64,000 bases of DNA from Dongia_A sp964542425 (GTDB lineage Bacteria > Pseudomonadota > Alphaproteobacteria > Dongiales > Dongiaceae). The stretch lies in NCBI GenBank assembly GCA_964542425.1, contig CAZIUB010000061.1:9089-73088 (forward strand), read 5' to 3'. Numbering within the stretch: the first letter of the stretch is position 1; each line of letters starts with the position of its first letter. Of this stretch, positions 16,678-25,056 are shown one piece after another. The notes under the pieces are model-generated. The model saw only the letters and a program-made list of their open reading frames with translations. It made no database searches and had not been told where the DNA came from. Both the position numbers and the translations under genes were made by a program.

Positions 16678-17952
16678 ATGAGTCTGGAGGAGGGCGAGCT
16701 TGCCCGCGCGACCGCGGAATCGGTCGCGCGGAGCAGCTACGGCAAGCTGGTCGCCTTCCTGGCGGTGCGAACCCGCGATGTCGCGGGCGCCGAGGATTCC
16801 TTGTCCGAGGCCTTCGCGGCCGCCCTCGCCGATTGGCCGGTTCGGGGCATCCCGGATAATCCCGAAGCGTGGTTGACTACGGTGGCGCGGCGGAAATGGA
16901 TCGACGGCGTTCGAACGCGACAGAGCGGCGATACGGTGGCCGAGCAACTCCGGTTGTTCGCCGAGGAATTCGCCCTGGCTCTCTCCGGGGAAGTGGCGAT
17001 TCCCGACCGGCGCCTAGCGCTGATGTTTGCCTGCGCCCATCCGGCGATCGATCCTGCCGCCCATGCGCCGCTCATCCTGCAAACAGTGCTCGGTTTCGAT
17101 GCCGCGACCATCGCCGCGGCCTTCCTGGTGTCGCCCGCCGCGATGAGCCAGCGCCTGGTCAGGGCCAAACACAAGATCAGGAATGCCGGCATTCCGTTCC
17201 GCCTGCCCGAGCGATCCGATCTGGCCGAGCGGTTGGACGGAATCCTGGCCGCGATCTATGCGGCCTTCGCGGAAGGTTGGGCGGATCCGGCCGGCGTGGA
17301 GATTCGCCGCCGCGACCTCGCCTTGGAGGCGATCTGGCTGGGCCGCCTGGTCGCGTCACTCTTGCCCGAGGAGCCGGAGGCCCTGGGCTTGCTCGCATTC
17401 ATGTTGCATGCCGAAGCCATGCGTGCGGCCAGGCGCGATCCAGCCGGGAATTACGTGCCGCTTGCCGAACAGGACACCGCGCTTTGGGACCAGGCAATGA
17501 TCGACGAAGCGGAAGCTCTACTGCGTGGCGCCAGCACGACCGGAGCAACCGGGCGCTACCAGTTGGAGGCCGCCCTGCAATCGGCCCATGCGATCCGCCG
17601 CGTAACCGGAAAATCCGATTGGCTGGCGATCCTGGCGATCTATGACCTGCTACTGGCGCGAACGGGTTCGCCGGTGGTGGCGATCAACCGCGCGATCGCA
17701 CTGGCCGAAATCGAGGGTCCGACCGCCGGTATCGCGGCTCTTGACGCTGTCAAGGACAGTCCGGGCCTCGTCCAGTATCAACCCTATTGGGCGGCCCGCG
17801 CCGGTCTTCATGCGCGCATCGGTGATGTCGCGGCGGCCGAGCGCGCCTACCAACTCGCGATCGGCCTGGAAACCGATCCGGCAATCCGCCGATTCCTGCA
17901 GCAAAAGCAAAGTGAGCTGATTTCGGTCTCGATGATCGAGGCGCCGCGCTAG
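16678..17952 (+). CDS. ECF42-group RNA polymerase sigma factor with C-terminal TPR-like extension
   Basis: A 424-residue sigma factor. Region 2 is at about residues 10-80 (YGKLVAFLAVRTRDVAGAEDSLSEAF, RRKWIDGVR) and region 4 at about 115-175 (DAATIAAAFLVSPAAMSQRLVRAKHKIR). The long C-terminal domain (DUF6596/TPR-like) distinguishes ECF42 from ordinary ECF factors and is needed for activity in studied members; no classical anti-sigma gene is expected. ATG at 16678 is used; an overlapping TTG three bases earlier is possible. It follows its DGPF partner directly. Confidence 0.93.
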   Translation: MSLEEGELARATAESVARSSYGKLVAFLAVRTRDVAGAEDSLSEAFAAALADWPVRGIPDNPEAWLTTVARRKWIDGVRTRQSGDTVAEQLRLFAEEFALALSGEVAIPDRRLALMFACAHPAIDPAAHAPLILQTVLGFDAATIAAAFLVSPAAMSQRLVRAKHKIRNAGIPFRLPERSDLAERLDGILAAIYAAFAEGWADPAGVEIRRRDLALEAIWLGRLVASLLPEEPEALGLLAFMLHAEAMRAARRDPAGNYVPLAEQDTALWDQAMIDEAEALLRGASTTGATGRYQLEAALQSAHAIRRVTGKSDWLAILAIYDLLLARTGSPVVAINRAIALAEIEGPTAGIAALDAVKDSPGLVQYQPYWAARAGLHARIGDVAAAERAYQLAIGLETDPAIRRFLQQKQSELISVSMIEAPR

Positions 17953-18073
17953 CTCTCACGCAGCGGTTGATCCGCTCACGGCGGCGCATCCGCGCCGGAC
18001 AAGGCGTTGTGAGATCACCGCCAATGGAGCACACTCCTCCGCGACAAGCCGACCCAACTGGACCCTTCGGATC

Positions 18074-19204
18074 ATGCGGAATTGGCCCCTGGAATCGTTA
18101 CTGGACCCGGAATCGCGCGAAGGCCGCGCGCGCGGATTCCGGTGGATCCATCACTTGGCTCTGTTCATCGGATTGTGCGCGGTGGTCGCGAGCACCGTGC
18201 CGAACGCGCGCATGGCGCAATCGCTGTTGCTGGGCGTGGCGCTGCTGGTCGCCCTCTTCTTCCTGCTGGAATGGCTGATCCGGCTGGTGCGAGCACCCCT
18301 GCTCGCCGTGCCGCGCGGCCGCCCCGGGGCAAGGCAGCGATATTTGCTCTCTCATCTTGGCGTGATCGATCTGCTGTCGGGTTGGGGCCTGCCGCTGGCG
18401 CTTTTGCTGGACGTGCCGCCCGAGTTGGCCGCCACCGCCGGTGTGATCTGGGTGCTGAAGCTCGCCCGCTACGTCGCCGGCTTCTCGTTGATCGGGCGGG
18501 TACTGCGCAACGAGCGCGGGCCCCTCCTCAGCGTACTGGCGGCGTTTGCAATCGTGCTGCTGCTCGCCAGCACGGCGGTGTATTTGCTGGAGCGCGAGGG
18601 CCAGCCGGAGGCCTTCGGCTCGCTGCCATCGGCGCTCTGGTGGTGCATCGTCACGCTGACTACCACCGGCTACGGCGATGTTGTTCCGGTGACCGCGTTG
18701 GGCCGTGTGATCGCCGGCCTGGTGATGATCCTGGGCATTGCCATCTTCGCGCTTTGCGCCGGTATCGTCGCAACCGGATTCGCGGCCGAGATAAGGCGGC
18801 GCGATTTTCTGGGGAACTGGAATCTGGTGGCCAAGGTGCCATTGTTCCAAACGCTGGGCGTTGGCGTGATCGCCGAAGTGGCGCGTTTGTTGCGGCCGCG
18901 GCGTCTGCCCGCTGGCGTTCTGCTGCTGCGCAAGGGCGATCCTGGCGATTGCATGTACTTCATCGTCGAGGGCGAGGTCGAGGTGGCGGTCGAGCCGATG
19001 CCGGTGCGCCTTGGCGAAGGCGCCTTCCTGGGCGAGATGGCCTTGGTCACCGGCGAGCCACGCAGCGCCAGCGTCACCACGCGTCGGGCGACGCAACTCC
19101 TCACTCTCGATATCGCCGATTTTCGAGCACTCGCCGGCCGGCACCCGGAACTGACCCGCGCCATCGAGGCGGAAGCCGCGCGCCGCCGCGCCGTCACGCA
19201 ATAG
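18074..19204 (+). CDS. Cyclic-nucleotide-gated potassium channel (MlotiK1-like)
   Basis: A 376-residue six-transmembrane channel subunit. The selectivity filter TTTGYGD is at residues 196-202, followed by S6 and a short linker. Residues 250-365 form a cyclic-nucleotide-binding domain; the phosphate-binding cassette is residues 314-334 (GEGAFLGEM, then GEPRSASV with the conserved Arg330). Size and organisation match MlotiK1. Two adenylate cyclase genes occur in the same window, but a link is speculative. A deleted second copy of its C-terminal coding region lies at 23356-23547. Confidence 0.93.
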   Translation: MRNWPLESLLDPESREGRARGFRWIHHLALFIGLCAVVASTVPNARMAQSLLLGVALLVALFFLLEWLIRLVRAPLLAVPRGRPGARQRYLLSHLGVIDLLSGWGLPLALLLDVPPELAATAGVIWVLKLARYVAGFSLIGRVLRNERGPLLSVLAAFAIVLLLASTAVYLLEREGQPEAFGSLPSALWWCIVTLTTTGYGDVVPVTALGRVIAGLVMILGIAIFALCAGIVATGFAAEIRRRDFLGNWNLVAKVPLFQTLGVGVIAEVARLLRPRRLPAGVLLLRKGDPGDCMYFIVEGEVEVAVEPMPVRLGEGAFLGEMALVTGEPRSASVTTRRATQLLTLDIADFRALAGRHPELTRAIEAEAARRRAVTQ

Positions 19205-19299
19205 CCGACCTTTTTATTTGCCGGTTGCAATCAACCTTCCAGCGGCGACCGGATCAATTGCGACCCAGATGCGCTAGCGGCCCGCACAAACAGATAGGC

Positions 19300-19800
19300 C
19301 TATCCCTTGCGCCGCACTATCAAGTGATCGAGCGAAACGCGCCCCGGCCCCCAAGCCATGACGCCGAGCGCCATAGCTGCCCAGGTTACATGCAGCGGCC
19401 AACCATCCGGCACGGTTAGCTCAATGACCAGCGTCATCACCAGGAGCCCCAATGCGGCCAATCGTGTTGCCAGGCCGAGAACAAGAAGGATGGGCAGCAG
19501 GATTTCCGCTGAACCGGCGGCGAACGCGAAGACAGCCGGCGCAGGGAAAAGATAGGGACCGCCGGGCAGATGCAGCTGGAACTCCGAGCTAAAAAGCAGC
19601 ACGGCGACATCGTTCAGTTGCAGGAAACCGTCCCATTTGTTGACGCCGGATCGCCAGAACGGCACTGCGAGACCGCAGCGCAACACGAGCTGGGTAAGAG
19701 ATGGCCGGGCAACCGCCCGAACGATGGCGTTCGACCGCTCAACGAGCCCGATGATCCTCCGCCATTTGTCAGTGCTGGGGACTTGCGGTTCAATATCCAT
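19300..19800 (-). CDS. DoxX family membrane protein (bufferin operon, BufD/GigD-like)
   Basis: A 166-residue DoxX-type protein with four predicted membrane spans (LVLRCGLAVPFWRSGVNKW; FAAGSAEILLPILLVLG; LAALGLLVMTLVIELTV; and WAAMALGVMAWG). The start at 19800 puts MDIEPQ before the amphipathic N-terminus; it lies six bases after the DUF2063 gene. DoxX genes close bufferin/gig operons in several proteobacteria. Its job there is not settled; a role in membrane redox or copper stress is inferred from context. Confidence 0.85.
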   Translation of the reverse strand: MDIEPQVPSTDKWRRIIGLVERSNAIVRAVARPSLTQLVLRCGLAVPFWRSGVNKWDGFLQLNDVAVLLFSSEFQLHLPGGPYLFPAPAVFAFAAGSAEILLPILLVLGLATRLAALGLLVMTLVIELTVPDGWPLHVTWAAMALGVMAWGPGRVSLDHLIVRRKG

Positions 19801-19805
19801 CGTTA

Positions 19806-20606
19806 TCAGCCTCGCTGATGGATTGCAGTGAAGGAGCCCGCCTCGAGCATTCCGGCGATGTTGGCGGGAAGATCGAATGCCGGGCCATCCGCGAACGCCG
19901 CCGCAGCGACCGCGCCGAGCGGTTCGCCCGCGATGAGGCGCGCCAGAAAGACCGCACCGCCTGGTGGTAGGCGCCGCACGATGACCTCCAAATGGGGCCT
20001 GGTCACCAGCGCATCCTCCGGCTCGGTCGCCTCGATACGGCCGACTGGACTGTCGCTCCGGTTTGCCGCGAAAATGGTGACCGCCGGAAAACGTGAGCGC
20101 ACGATCCGCGTCGCAGGATGCGGCGTAAAAATGGCATCGGCCAGCCGGTCTGGAAGGATGGAAGCCAAGGCAAGAGGCGCCAGCGGTTCTGCATCGGCGG
20201 CGTGATAGGCGTCGAGCCATGCCCGCTCGATCCGGGCCACATCCGCCAGCCACGGCATCGGCCTTGCATATTCGTAGCGTCCGACGAAATCAGGAAAGTC
20301 GCGACCATATTCGAACAGCAGCGGCGAGGTTGGCGGCGTGGCGCGCACATGGAAGCGCGCCATCGCGCGAAAGAAATCCACGCCGGTAATGCGCATGGTG
20401 GCCGGGAACACCGCCGCCAGCGCGTCGATGAGACTGACAGTGACGTTGTTGCGATAGACGTTGTAGCGTTTCCTCGCGGCCTTGCCGTTCGGCCCGGCCA
20501 CCACGGCGGGCGTGGCGCAATCGGGATCGAGCAGTGCCGGAGCAAAGATGGCCGCATAAGAAGGCCGGTCGCCAAAATCCCGCGCGCAACGTTCAACGGG
20601 CAGCAT
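19806..20606 (-). CDS. DUF2063 protein, bufferin maturation partner (BufC-like)
   Basis: A 266-residue protein with the DUF2063 N-terminal region (YAAIFAPALLD, RKRYNVYRNNVTVSLIDALAAVFPAT, FFRAMARFHVRATPP, FGRYEYA-like FVGRYEYARPMPWLADVARIE). In bufferin systems this protein acts with the DUF692 enzyme to modify the precursor peptide, contributing substrate recognition. Its start overlaps the DUF692 gene by 14 bases. The C-terminal half is the variable domain of the family. Confidence 0.9.
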   Translation of the reverse strand: MLPVERCARDFGDRPSYAAIFAPALLDPDCATPAVVAGPNGKAARKRYNVYRNNVTVSLIDALAAVFPATMRITGVDFFRAMARFHVRATPPTSPLLFEYGRDFPDFVGRYEYARPMPWLADVARIERAWLDAYHAADAEPLAPLALASILPDRLADAIFTPHPATRIVRSRFPAVTIFAANRSDSPVGRIEATEPEDALVTRPHLEVIVRRLPPGGAVFLARLIAGEPLGAVAAAAFADGPAFDLPANIAGMLEAGSFTAIHQRG

Positions 20607-21519
20607 AGGCTTCTCGGGGCATGAAACTGTGTGCGTGGCGATCGAGAATCGCCTGCGCGGCGGCGGCCTCCGCCTTGAGGACGTGCCATTCGGGGATTTT
20701 GCCGTCCCATTCGACCAATGTTGGTATTGGTCCGTTTTGGCTGATCACGATGTTGAAGAGCTTCCAAACAGCGTCGGCGACCGGGCAGTCATGGCTGTCG
20801 ATGAGCAGAAGGTCGCCCTCATCGTCCGCCTGTTCGACGTGGCCCGCCAGGTGAATCTCGCCCACATGTTCAAGCGGAAAATCGGCGAGGTAATCGAGCG
20901 GGGAGTAGCCGTGATTGGTGGCCGAAACGAAGACGTTATTGACGTCGAGCAGCAAACCGCAGCCAGTGCGCCGGACCAGTTCCCGGATGAAGTCCGTCTC
21001 GCTCATGGTCGATTCCGGAAAAATGACATAGGTCGATGGGTTCTCGAGCAGGATCGGGCGGCCGATCGCCTCTTGCACCTCGTCGATGTGATCGGCGACG
21101 CGAACGAGCGTCGCCGGAGAGCAGGGGAGTGGAAGCAGATCATTGAAATAAGTCGTGTCGTGGGTCGACCAGGCGAGGTGCTCGGAAACCATCGCTGGCG
21201 CATAGCGATCGACCAGCGTCTTGAGACGCCCCAGATGCGCGTTGTCGAGCGGCTGCGGCCCGCCGATCGACGCGCAGACGCCGTGCAGCGATAGCGGGTA
21301 GTCGCGGCGGATGCGGGTCAAGGCATGGTGTGGCGGACCGCCCGCGCCCATGTAGTTTTCGGCATGAACCTCGAAGAAACCTTTCTGCTTCCCCCCGGCC
21401 AGGATTGCCGTCAGGTGCTCGTGCTTGAGGCTGGTGCCCGCGAGCCCCGCAACGGGATCCGCCGGAAAGCGGAGGGCTCCCGACACGCGCAAATCCAGGC
21501 GTGCCGCCGATTCATTCAT
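20593..21519 (-). CDS. DUF692 multinuclear non-heme iron oxidative enzyme (MNIO, BufB-like)
   Basis: A 308-residue TIM-barrel iron enzyme. Metal-ligand regions of the family are visible: EVHAENYMGAGGP, LHGVCASIGG, SEHLAWS, ENPSTYV, DVNNVFVSATNHG, GEIHLAGHVE and DSHDCPV, and EWDGKIPEW. BufB enzymes oxidise cysteine residues of the DUF2282 precursor into heterocycles, creating copper-binding peptides. It lies 33 bases after the precursor gene. The family is firm; the exact product here is inferred from known bufferin chemistry. Confidence 0.94.
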   Translation of the reverse strand: MNESAARLDLRVSGALRFPADPVAGLAGTSLKHEHLTAILAGGKQKGFFEVHAENYMGAGGPPHHALTRIRRDYPLSLHGVCASIGGPQPLDNAHLGRLKTLVDRYAPAMVSEHLAWSTHDTTYFNDLLPLPCSPATLVRVADHIDEVQEAIGRPILLENPSTYVIFPESTMSETDFIRELVRRTGCGLLLDVNNVFVSATNHGYSPLDYLADFPLEHVGEIHLAGHVEQADDEGDLLLIDSHDCPVADAVWKLFNIVISQNGPIPTLVEWDGKIPEWHVLKAEAAAAQAILDRHAHSFMPREAYAAR

Positions 21520-21552
21520 CGTGGTCTCCGCTTCCCGGCAAGCTGCCTTCCC

Positions 21553-21882
21553 TTACGACGGGAGGTCGCGGTTCAGCGGCTCGGGCGAGCCCATGCGGTC
21601 GCCAGGCCCAGGCAGTTCGATCGTGGCGCAAGTGCCGGCCTGCACGAACTTCCAGGCATTGCCCTGGAAGTCGATGGTCGACATGCCCTGGCATGTCGTG
21701 CCAGGACCGGCCTTGCAGTCATTCTGACCCTTGAGCGCGACGCCGTAGCACTGCTCTTTGCTCGCGGCCATCGCCGCATCTGCTTCCGCTTTCGTCAGCG
21801 GCCCTGCGAAAGCGGACGACGCAAGGGCGGTGGCGACGGCGCTGGCCAGGACGACCGAGCTCACGGCTGATCTGATAGACAT
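21553..21882 (-). CDS. DUF2282 bufferin precursor peptide (BufA1-like)
   Basis: A 109-residue secreted peptide precursor: a Sec signal (MSIRSAVSSVVLASAVATAL..AFA) then a core with four cysteines in EQCYGV, NDCKAGPG, TTCQG and GTCATIE. This is the bufferin 1 pattern of GigA/BufA proteins, in which cysteines are converted by the DUF692 enzyme to copper-chelating groups and the peptide acts in the periplasm. The start at 21882 has AGGAGAG upstream. A SigF-type promoter lies 59 bases before it. Confidence 0.93.
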   Translation of the reverse strand: MSIRSAVSSVVLASAVATALASSAFAGPLTKAEADAAMAASKEQCYGVALKGQNDCKAGPGTTCQGMSTIDFQGNAWKFVQAGTCATIELPGPGDRMGSPEPLNRDLPS

Positions 21883-21940
21883 GTTGCTCTCCTTATGCTG
21901 TATTTGCCCGCGCGCCATACCTCGGGCGCACGATAGCTAG

Positions 21941-21965
21941 TTCGATCCGGCGATCCATACGTTAC
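21941..21965 (-). promoter_or_regulatory. SigF-type (ECF) promoter of the bufferin operon
   Basis: On the minus strand GTAAC (21965-21961), 16 bases, CGAA (21944-21941). This equals the GTAAC(C)-N16-CGAA promoter known for Caulobacter SigF, differing only in the sixth -35 base (G for C). The cognate sigma factor gene is divergent from this point. Position, about 60 bases before the precursor ATG, is right for a promoter. Confidence 0.75.
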
Positions 21966-22074
21966 ATCGTTCCGGCTACACGATTTCGTGATCATGCGCC
22001 CGCGCGGCGTGAACAAAATTTTACTCCATGTAATAAAAGACCGGGCACGAACGTAGTAGGAGAGGAAGGCAGGC

Positions 22075-22608
22075 TTGGACGGCAGGGACGAAGACGAATT
22101 TGCCCGGCTGATACGAGCCGCGATCGCGGGCGATGAAAGAGCCTATGACAGTTTCCTGCGTCAGGTAGCCGGTCTTGTGCGTGGCTTCGCGCGGCGGAAG
22201 GCGCAGGGCGGAATCGACCCGGAAGATATCGTGCAGGAGACGCTGCTTGCGATCCACATGAAGCGCCATACGTGGCGGGACGACGCGCCCGTGACGCCAT
22301 GGGTTTACGCGATCGCGCGCTACAAGCTCATTGACGCCTTTCGCCGCCGTGGCCGCCGGGTGGAGGTCGAGATCGACGAGATCGCCGAAAGCTACGCCCA
22401 ACCGGAACCTGAGACCGTTAGCGACCGTGAGATTGGCCGCGCCCTCGACACGCTCGCACCTGGCCAGCGTTCCGCCGTGGCAGCGGTTTGCGTCGATGGG
22501 CGCTCGATCGGCGACACGGCCAAGCGTCTCGGCACGAGCGAGGCGGCGGTGCGGGTTGCACTCCATCGCGGCCTGACGGCAATTACCAGGAATTTCGGCC
22601 GGAGTTGA
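22075..22608 (+). CDS. sigF: SigF-type ECF sigma factor
   Basis: A 177-residue ECF sigma factor with region 2 (YDSFLRQVAGLVRGFARR, DPEDIVQETLLAIHMKRHTW, TPWVYAIARYKLIDAFRRRGRR) and region 4 (LDTLAPGQRSAVAAV, TSEAAVRVALHRGL). The HMKRHTW and TPWVYAIARYKLIDA wording is that of the Caulobacter SigF subgroup, which controls bufferin operons under metal stress. A TTG start follows AGGAGAGGAAGG. The anti-sigma gene begins one base after its stop. No SigF promoter was seen ahead of this gene itself. Confidence 0.9.
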   Translation: MDGRDEDEFARLIRAAIAGDERAYDSFLRQVAGLVRGFARRKAQGGIDPEDIVQETLLAIHMKRHTWRDDAPVTPWVYAIARYKLIDAFRRRGRRVEVEIDEIAESYAQPEPETVSDREIGRALDTLAPGQRSAVAAVCVDGRSIGDTAKRLGTSEAAVRVALHRGLTAITRNFGRS

Positions 22609-22609
22609 G

Positions 22610-23248
22610 ATGGATACGAACGAACTCATCAGGACCTTGGCAGCCGACACACGACAGCACCCGGCGTCGCTATCGTCCGTTTGGTGGGGCGCGGTCGGTC
22701 TGGCGATTGCTCTTGCCACTGCCGTCTTCTTTGCGACGCTTGGTCCGAGGCCCGATTTTACGACCGCCGCCGAAACGCCGCGTTTTCTGTTCAAATTCGT
22801 GGTCACGATTACGCTTGCCGCAAGCGCATTCGGTCTTGCCCGTGCGCTGTCGCGGCCGGATGAGTCCTGGCGCAATGCGATGCCGCATCTCGCGGCCGCC
22901 CCGACGCTCATTGCTGTGGCGGTTGTTGTCGAACTCTTTCTTTTGCCGCCAGACACGTGGTCGGCCAAGTTGATTGGCGCGAACAGCATAGCTTGCCTGA
23001 CCTTTATTCCGCTGATCGGCATTGGCCCACTCGCTGTCTTCCTATTGGCGCTGCGCCACGGCGCGCCAGCGAGACCGGCCCTTGCGGGCACGGTCGCGGG
23101 ACTGCTTGCAGGCGCCATCGCGGCCACCTTTTATGCCGCCAAATGCACGGACGATTCCCCGCTTTTCGTCGCGACTTGGTACACGATCGCCATCGCCGGC
23201 CTTGCCCTCGTCGGAGCCACCGCCGCTCACCGATTTGCTCGCTGGTAG
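22610..23248 (+). CDS. nrsF: NrsF-type membrane anti-sigma factor (DUF1109)
   Basis: A 212-residue inner-membrane protein with six hydrophobic segments and a short cytoplasmic N-terminus (MDTNELIRTLAADTRQ) that would hold the sigma factor. Two cysteines, Cys129 (SIACLTFIPL) and Cys179 (AAKCTDDSP), match the conserved pair required for metal sensing in Caulobacter NrsF. It is coupled to the sigma gene. Release of the sigma factor by heavy metals is known for the family; which metal acts here is not known. Confidence 0.9.
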   Translation: MDTNELIRTLAADTRQHPASLSSVWWGAVGLAIALATAVFFATLGPRPDFTTAAETPRFLFKFVVTITLAASAFGLARALSRPDESWRNAMPHLAAAPTLIAVAVVVELFLLPPDTWSAKLIGANSIACLTFIPLIGIGPLAVFLLALRHGAPARPALAGTVAGLLAGAIAATFYAAKCTDDSPLFVATWYTIAIAGLALVGATAAHRFARW

Positions 23249-23355
23249 CGGTCCTGGTCGTGACTACCAGAATTGAGAATTTCGAGGAGGCTGGCGGCCC
23301 CCACTGGCGCTTCATCTCGCGTTCGATGGGAACAGTGGCGCGGTAAACCTGGCCA

Positions 23356-23547
23356 GAGATCTGGCGGCGCGACCTACTGGGGAATTGGAATCTGGTGGCC
23401 AAGGTGCCGCTGTTCCAGGCGCTGGGTGCCGGCGTGATCGCCGAAGTCGGGCACCTGTCGTGGCCTACCGGCCGGCACCCGGAACTGACCCGCGCCATCG
23501 AGGCGGAGGCGGCGCGGCGCGGTGGCGGCAAGAATGCTTCGGCTTGA
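23356..23547 (+). pseudogene. Remnant of a cyclic-nucleotide-gated channel gene
   Basis: The frame encodes EIWRRDLLGNWNLVAKVPLF and on to AEV, then jumps to TGRHPELTRAIEAEAARR. These match residues 239-269 and 355-370 of the complete channel at 18074 with few differences, with about 80 residues (the cyclic-nucleotide-binding core) lost in frame. A stop codon (23344) precedes it and there is no start. The rest of the gap 23249-23568 shows no gene. It is a decayed paralogue or a translocated fragment. Confidence 0.85.
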
Positions 23548-23568
23548 GTTGAGTGCTGCGATCTTCCG

Positions 23569-23967
23569 TCAGGTGGGCAAAAGGACCCCGACCGCCTCCA
23601 GGCCGGCGAAGGGCGTGGCGGATTCAAAGGGCACGAAGATGCCGTTTCCGCTCGGCTCGGGCGGTTGATCGGGCGCCGGCGCATTCGCGGCAGTCGTCAA
23701 GCTCGCAACCTCCGCCAGATAGGATGCCAACGCCGGATCCTCCTCCAGCGACAGCGCGTCGCGCGCGCTCGGCCAGGCCTGGGTCTCATTGTTCCGGTTC
23801 GCGCTGGGCGATCCAGGCAAGATCGGCGTGGCGGCCAGCCATTCACCTTCGACCGGCATCGCCGGATTGGCGATTTCGGCCACAAGGATCAACTCCTCAC
23901 CCTCGGGCAGAAACCCTGCGCCCAACAGCGAACCATTATCCATGAAGCGCTTGATTGCGTCGGTCAT
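23569..23967 (-). CDS. Conserved-looking protein of unknown function, 132 residues
   Basis: Not recognised. ATG at 23967 is supported by AGGAGG six bases upstream. The product is acidic: MTDAIKRFMDNGSLLGAGFLPEGEELILVAE opens it, and the middle contains DALSLEEDPALASYLAEVASL. The C-terminus GNGIFVPFESATPFAGLEAVGVLLPT is hydrophobic. No signal peptide or membrane span is evident. The good ribosome site and uninterrupted frame support a real gene. Confidence 0.6.
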   Translation of the reverse strand: MTDAIKRFMDNGSLLGAGFLPEGEELILVAEIANPAMPVEGEWLAATPILPGSPSANRNNETQAWPSARDALSLEEDPALASYLAEVASLTTAANAPAPDQPPEPSGNGIFVPFESATPFAGLEAVGVLLPT

Positions 23968-24079
23968 TTGCGCCCTCCTCGTCTGTTCAGCACCGAAAGG
24001 GTTGTCGCCCCCTTTCGTCTGGCTTTCCGAGGGTTGCGCCAATTCCTTGCAATTTAGTTAAAATTCAAAGCTTTCCCGT

Positions 24080-25009
24080 TTATTCTTGCGATACTTTGCC
24101 GGCGCACCGCCCTTGCCAAATGACCCTTCCCTCGCACCAGACCACGCCGCCCAACACCAGCAGCCCACCGAAGATCTGCAATCCGGTGGGCGTGCGCCCG
24201 CCGAGCGCCAGCAGGCCCACGGCGACGACGGGCGAAAGATTGACGAACAGGGCCGCGACCATGATGCCGACCCGTGACACGCCGAAATTCCACAGCAGCA
24301 GGCCGAGCACCACCGGGCCCACGACCATCCACGCGAAGATCGCCCCATCCCACCCGCCGGGCAAAGGCGGCGCCCAATGCGCCCACCCGACCACGATGGC
24401 CAGGCCATACCCCGCCAGCATCAGCGGCGCCGCCGCCGCCATGGTGTGGGCGGCGATCCTCAACTGCGACCAGGCATTCAGCCAACGGTGGATGGCCAGC
24501 GAATACCAGGCCCAGCACCCGGCGGCGACCAGCATCACGAATTCGCCGCCCCTGAGCGTGAGCTCGAGTTGCCCCGCCCGCCAGTCGATACTGGCGAGCG
24601 CGCAGCCCACCACCGCCAGCACGATCGCGGGCAGCATCGCACGCTCCATGGGAACCCCGAAGAATACCCGTCCCACCAGGGCGGAAATGATCGGGTTGGC
24701 GGCGGCGAGCACGGCGGCGATGACCGGGTTCGCGTGCGCGACCCCGAAGGTGAACAGAAACGCGAAACTGCCGAGGCCGAGCCAACCGGTCGCCAAGACC
24801 CGCCACAAAGCCGGCCGTGCGGATTGCCGCGCAGGGCCTTCGACGATCCAGAGTGCCGTGTAAAGCACCGGCACCGCCAGCACATAGCGCGACATCGCCA
24901 GAAAAAACGGATCCCAGCGCTCGGACAAATGCGTGATCACGGGGATCATGGTGCCCCAGGCCGCGGCCACGCCAAGCAGCGCCAAGTTCCCGAGCCAGCG
25001 CTGGTTCAT
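24080..25009 (-). CDS. EamA/DMT family transporter
   Basis: A 309-residue inner-membrane protein with ten hydrophobic segments in two EamA repeats (first: NLALLGVAAAWGTMIPV...; second: GEFVMLVAAGCWAWYSLAI...). Drug/metabolite transporters of this family export amino acids, nucleosides or other small metabolites. Conserved helix ends NPVIAAVLAAANPIISAL and NLSPVVAVGLLALGG are seen. No neighbour suggests a substrate. Confidence 0.88.
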   Translation of the reverse strand: MNQRWLGNLALLGVAAAWGTMIPVITHLSERWDPFFLAMSRYVLAVPVLYTALWIVEGPARQSARPALWRVLATGWLGLGSFAFLFTFGVAHANPVIAAVLAAANPIISALVGRVFFGVPMERAMLPAIVLAVVGCALASIDWRAGQLELTLRGGEFVMLVAAGCWAWYSLAIHRWLNAWSQLRIAAHTMAAAAPLMLAGYGLAIVVGWAHWAPPLPGGWDGAIFAWMVVGPVVLGLLLWNFGVSRVGIMVAALFVNLSPVVAVGLLALGGRTPTGLQIFGGLLVLGGVVWCEGRVIWQGRCAGKVSQE

Positions 25010-25056
25010 TGATCTTGCCTGCTAGACCGCGCGAAAAAGTCCCGGCACCCGCATCT

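Noticed and set aside
21960..22075. A SigF promoter for the sigma gene itself
   Set aside because: The nearest candidate (GTAAT then CGAA) has a 13-base spacer and a changed -35; it does not meet the motif.
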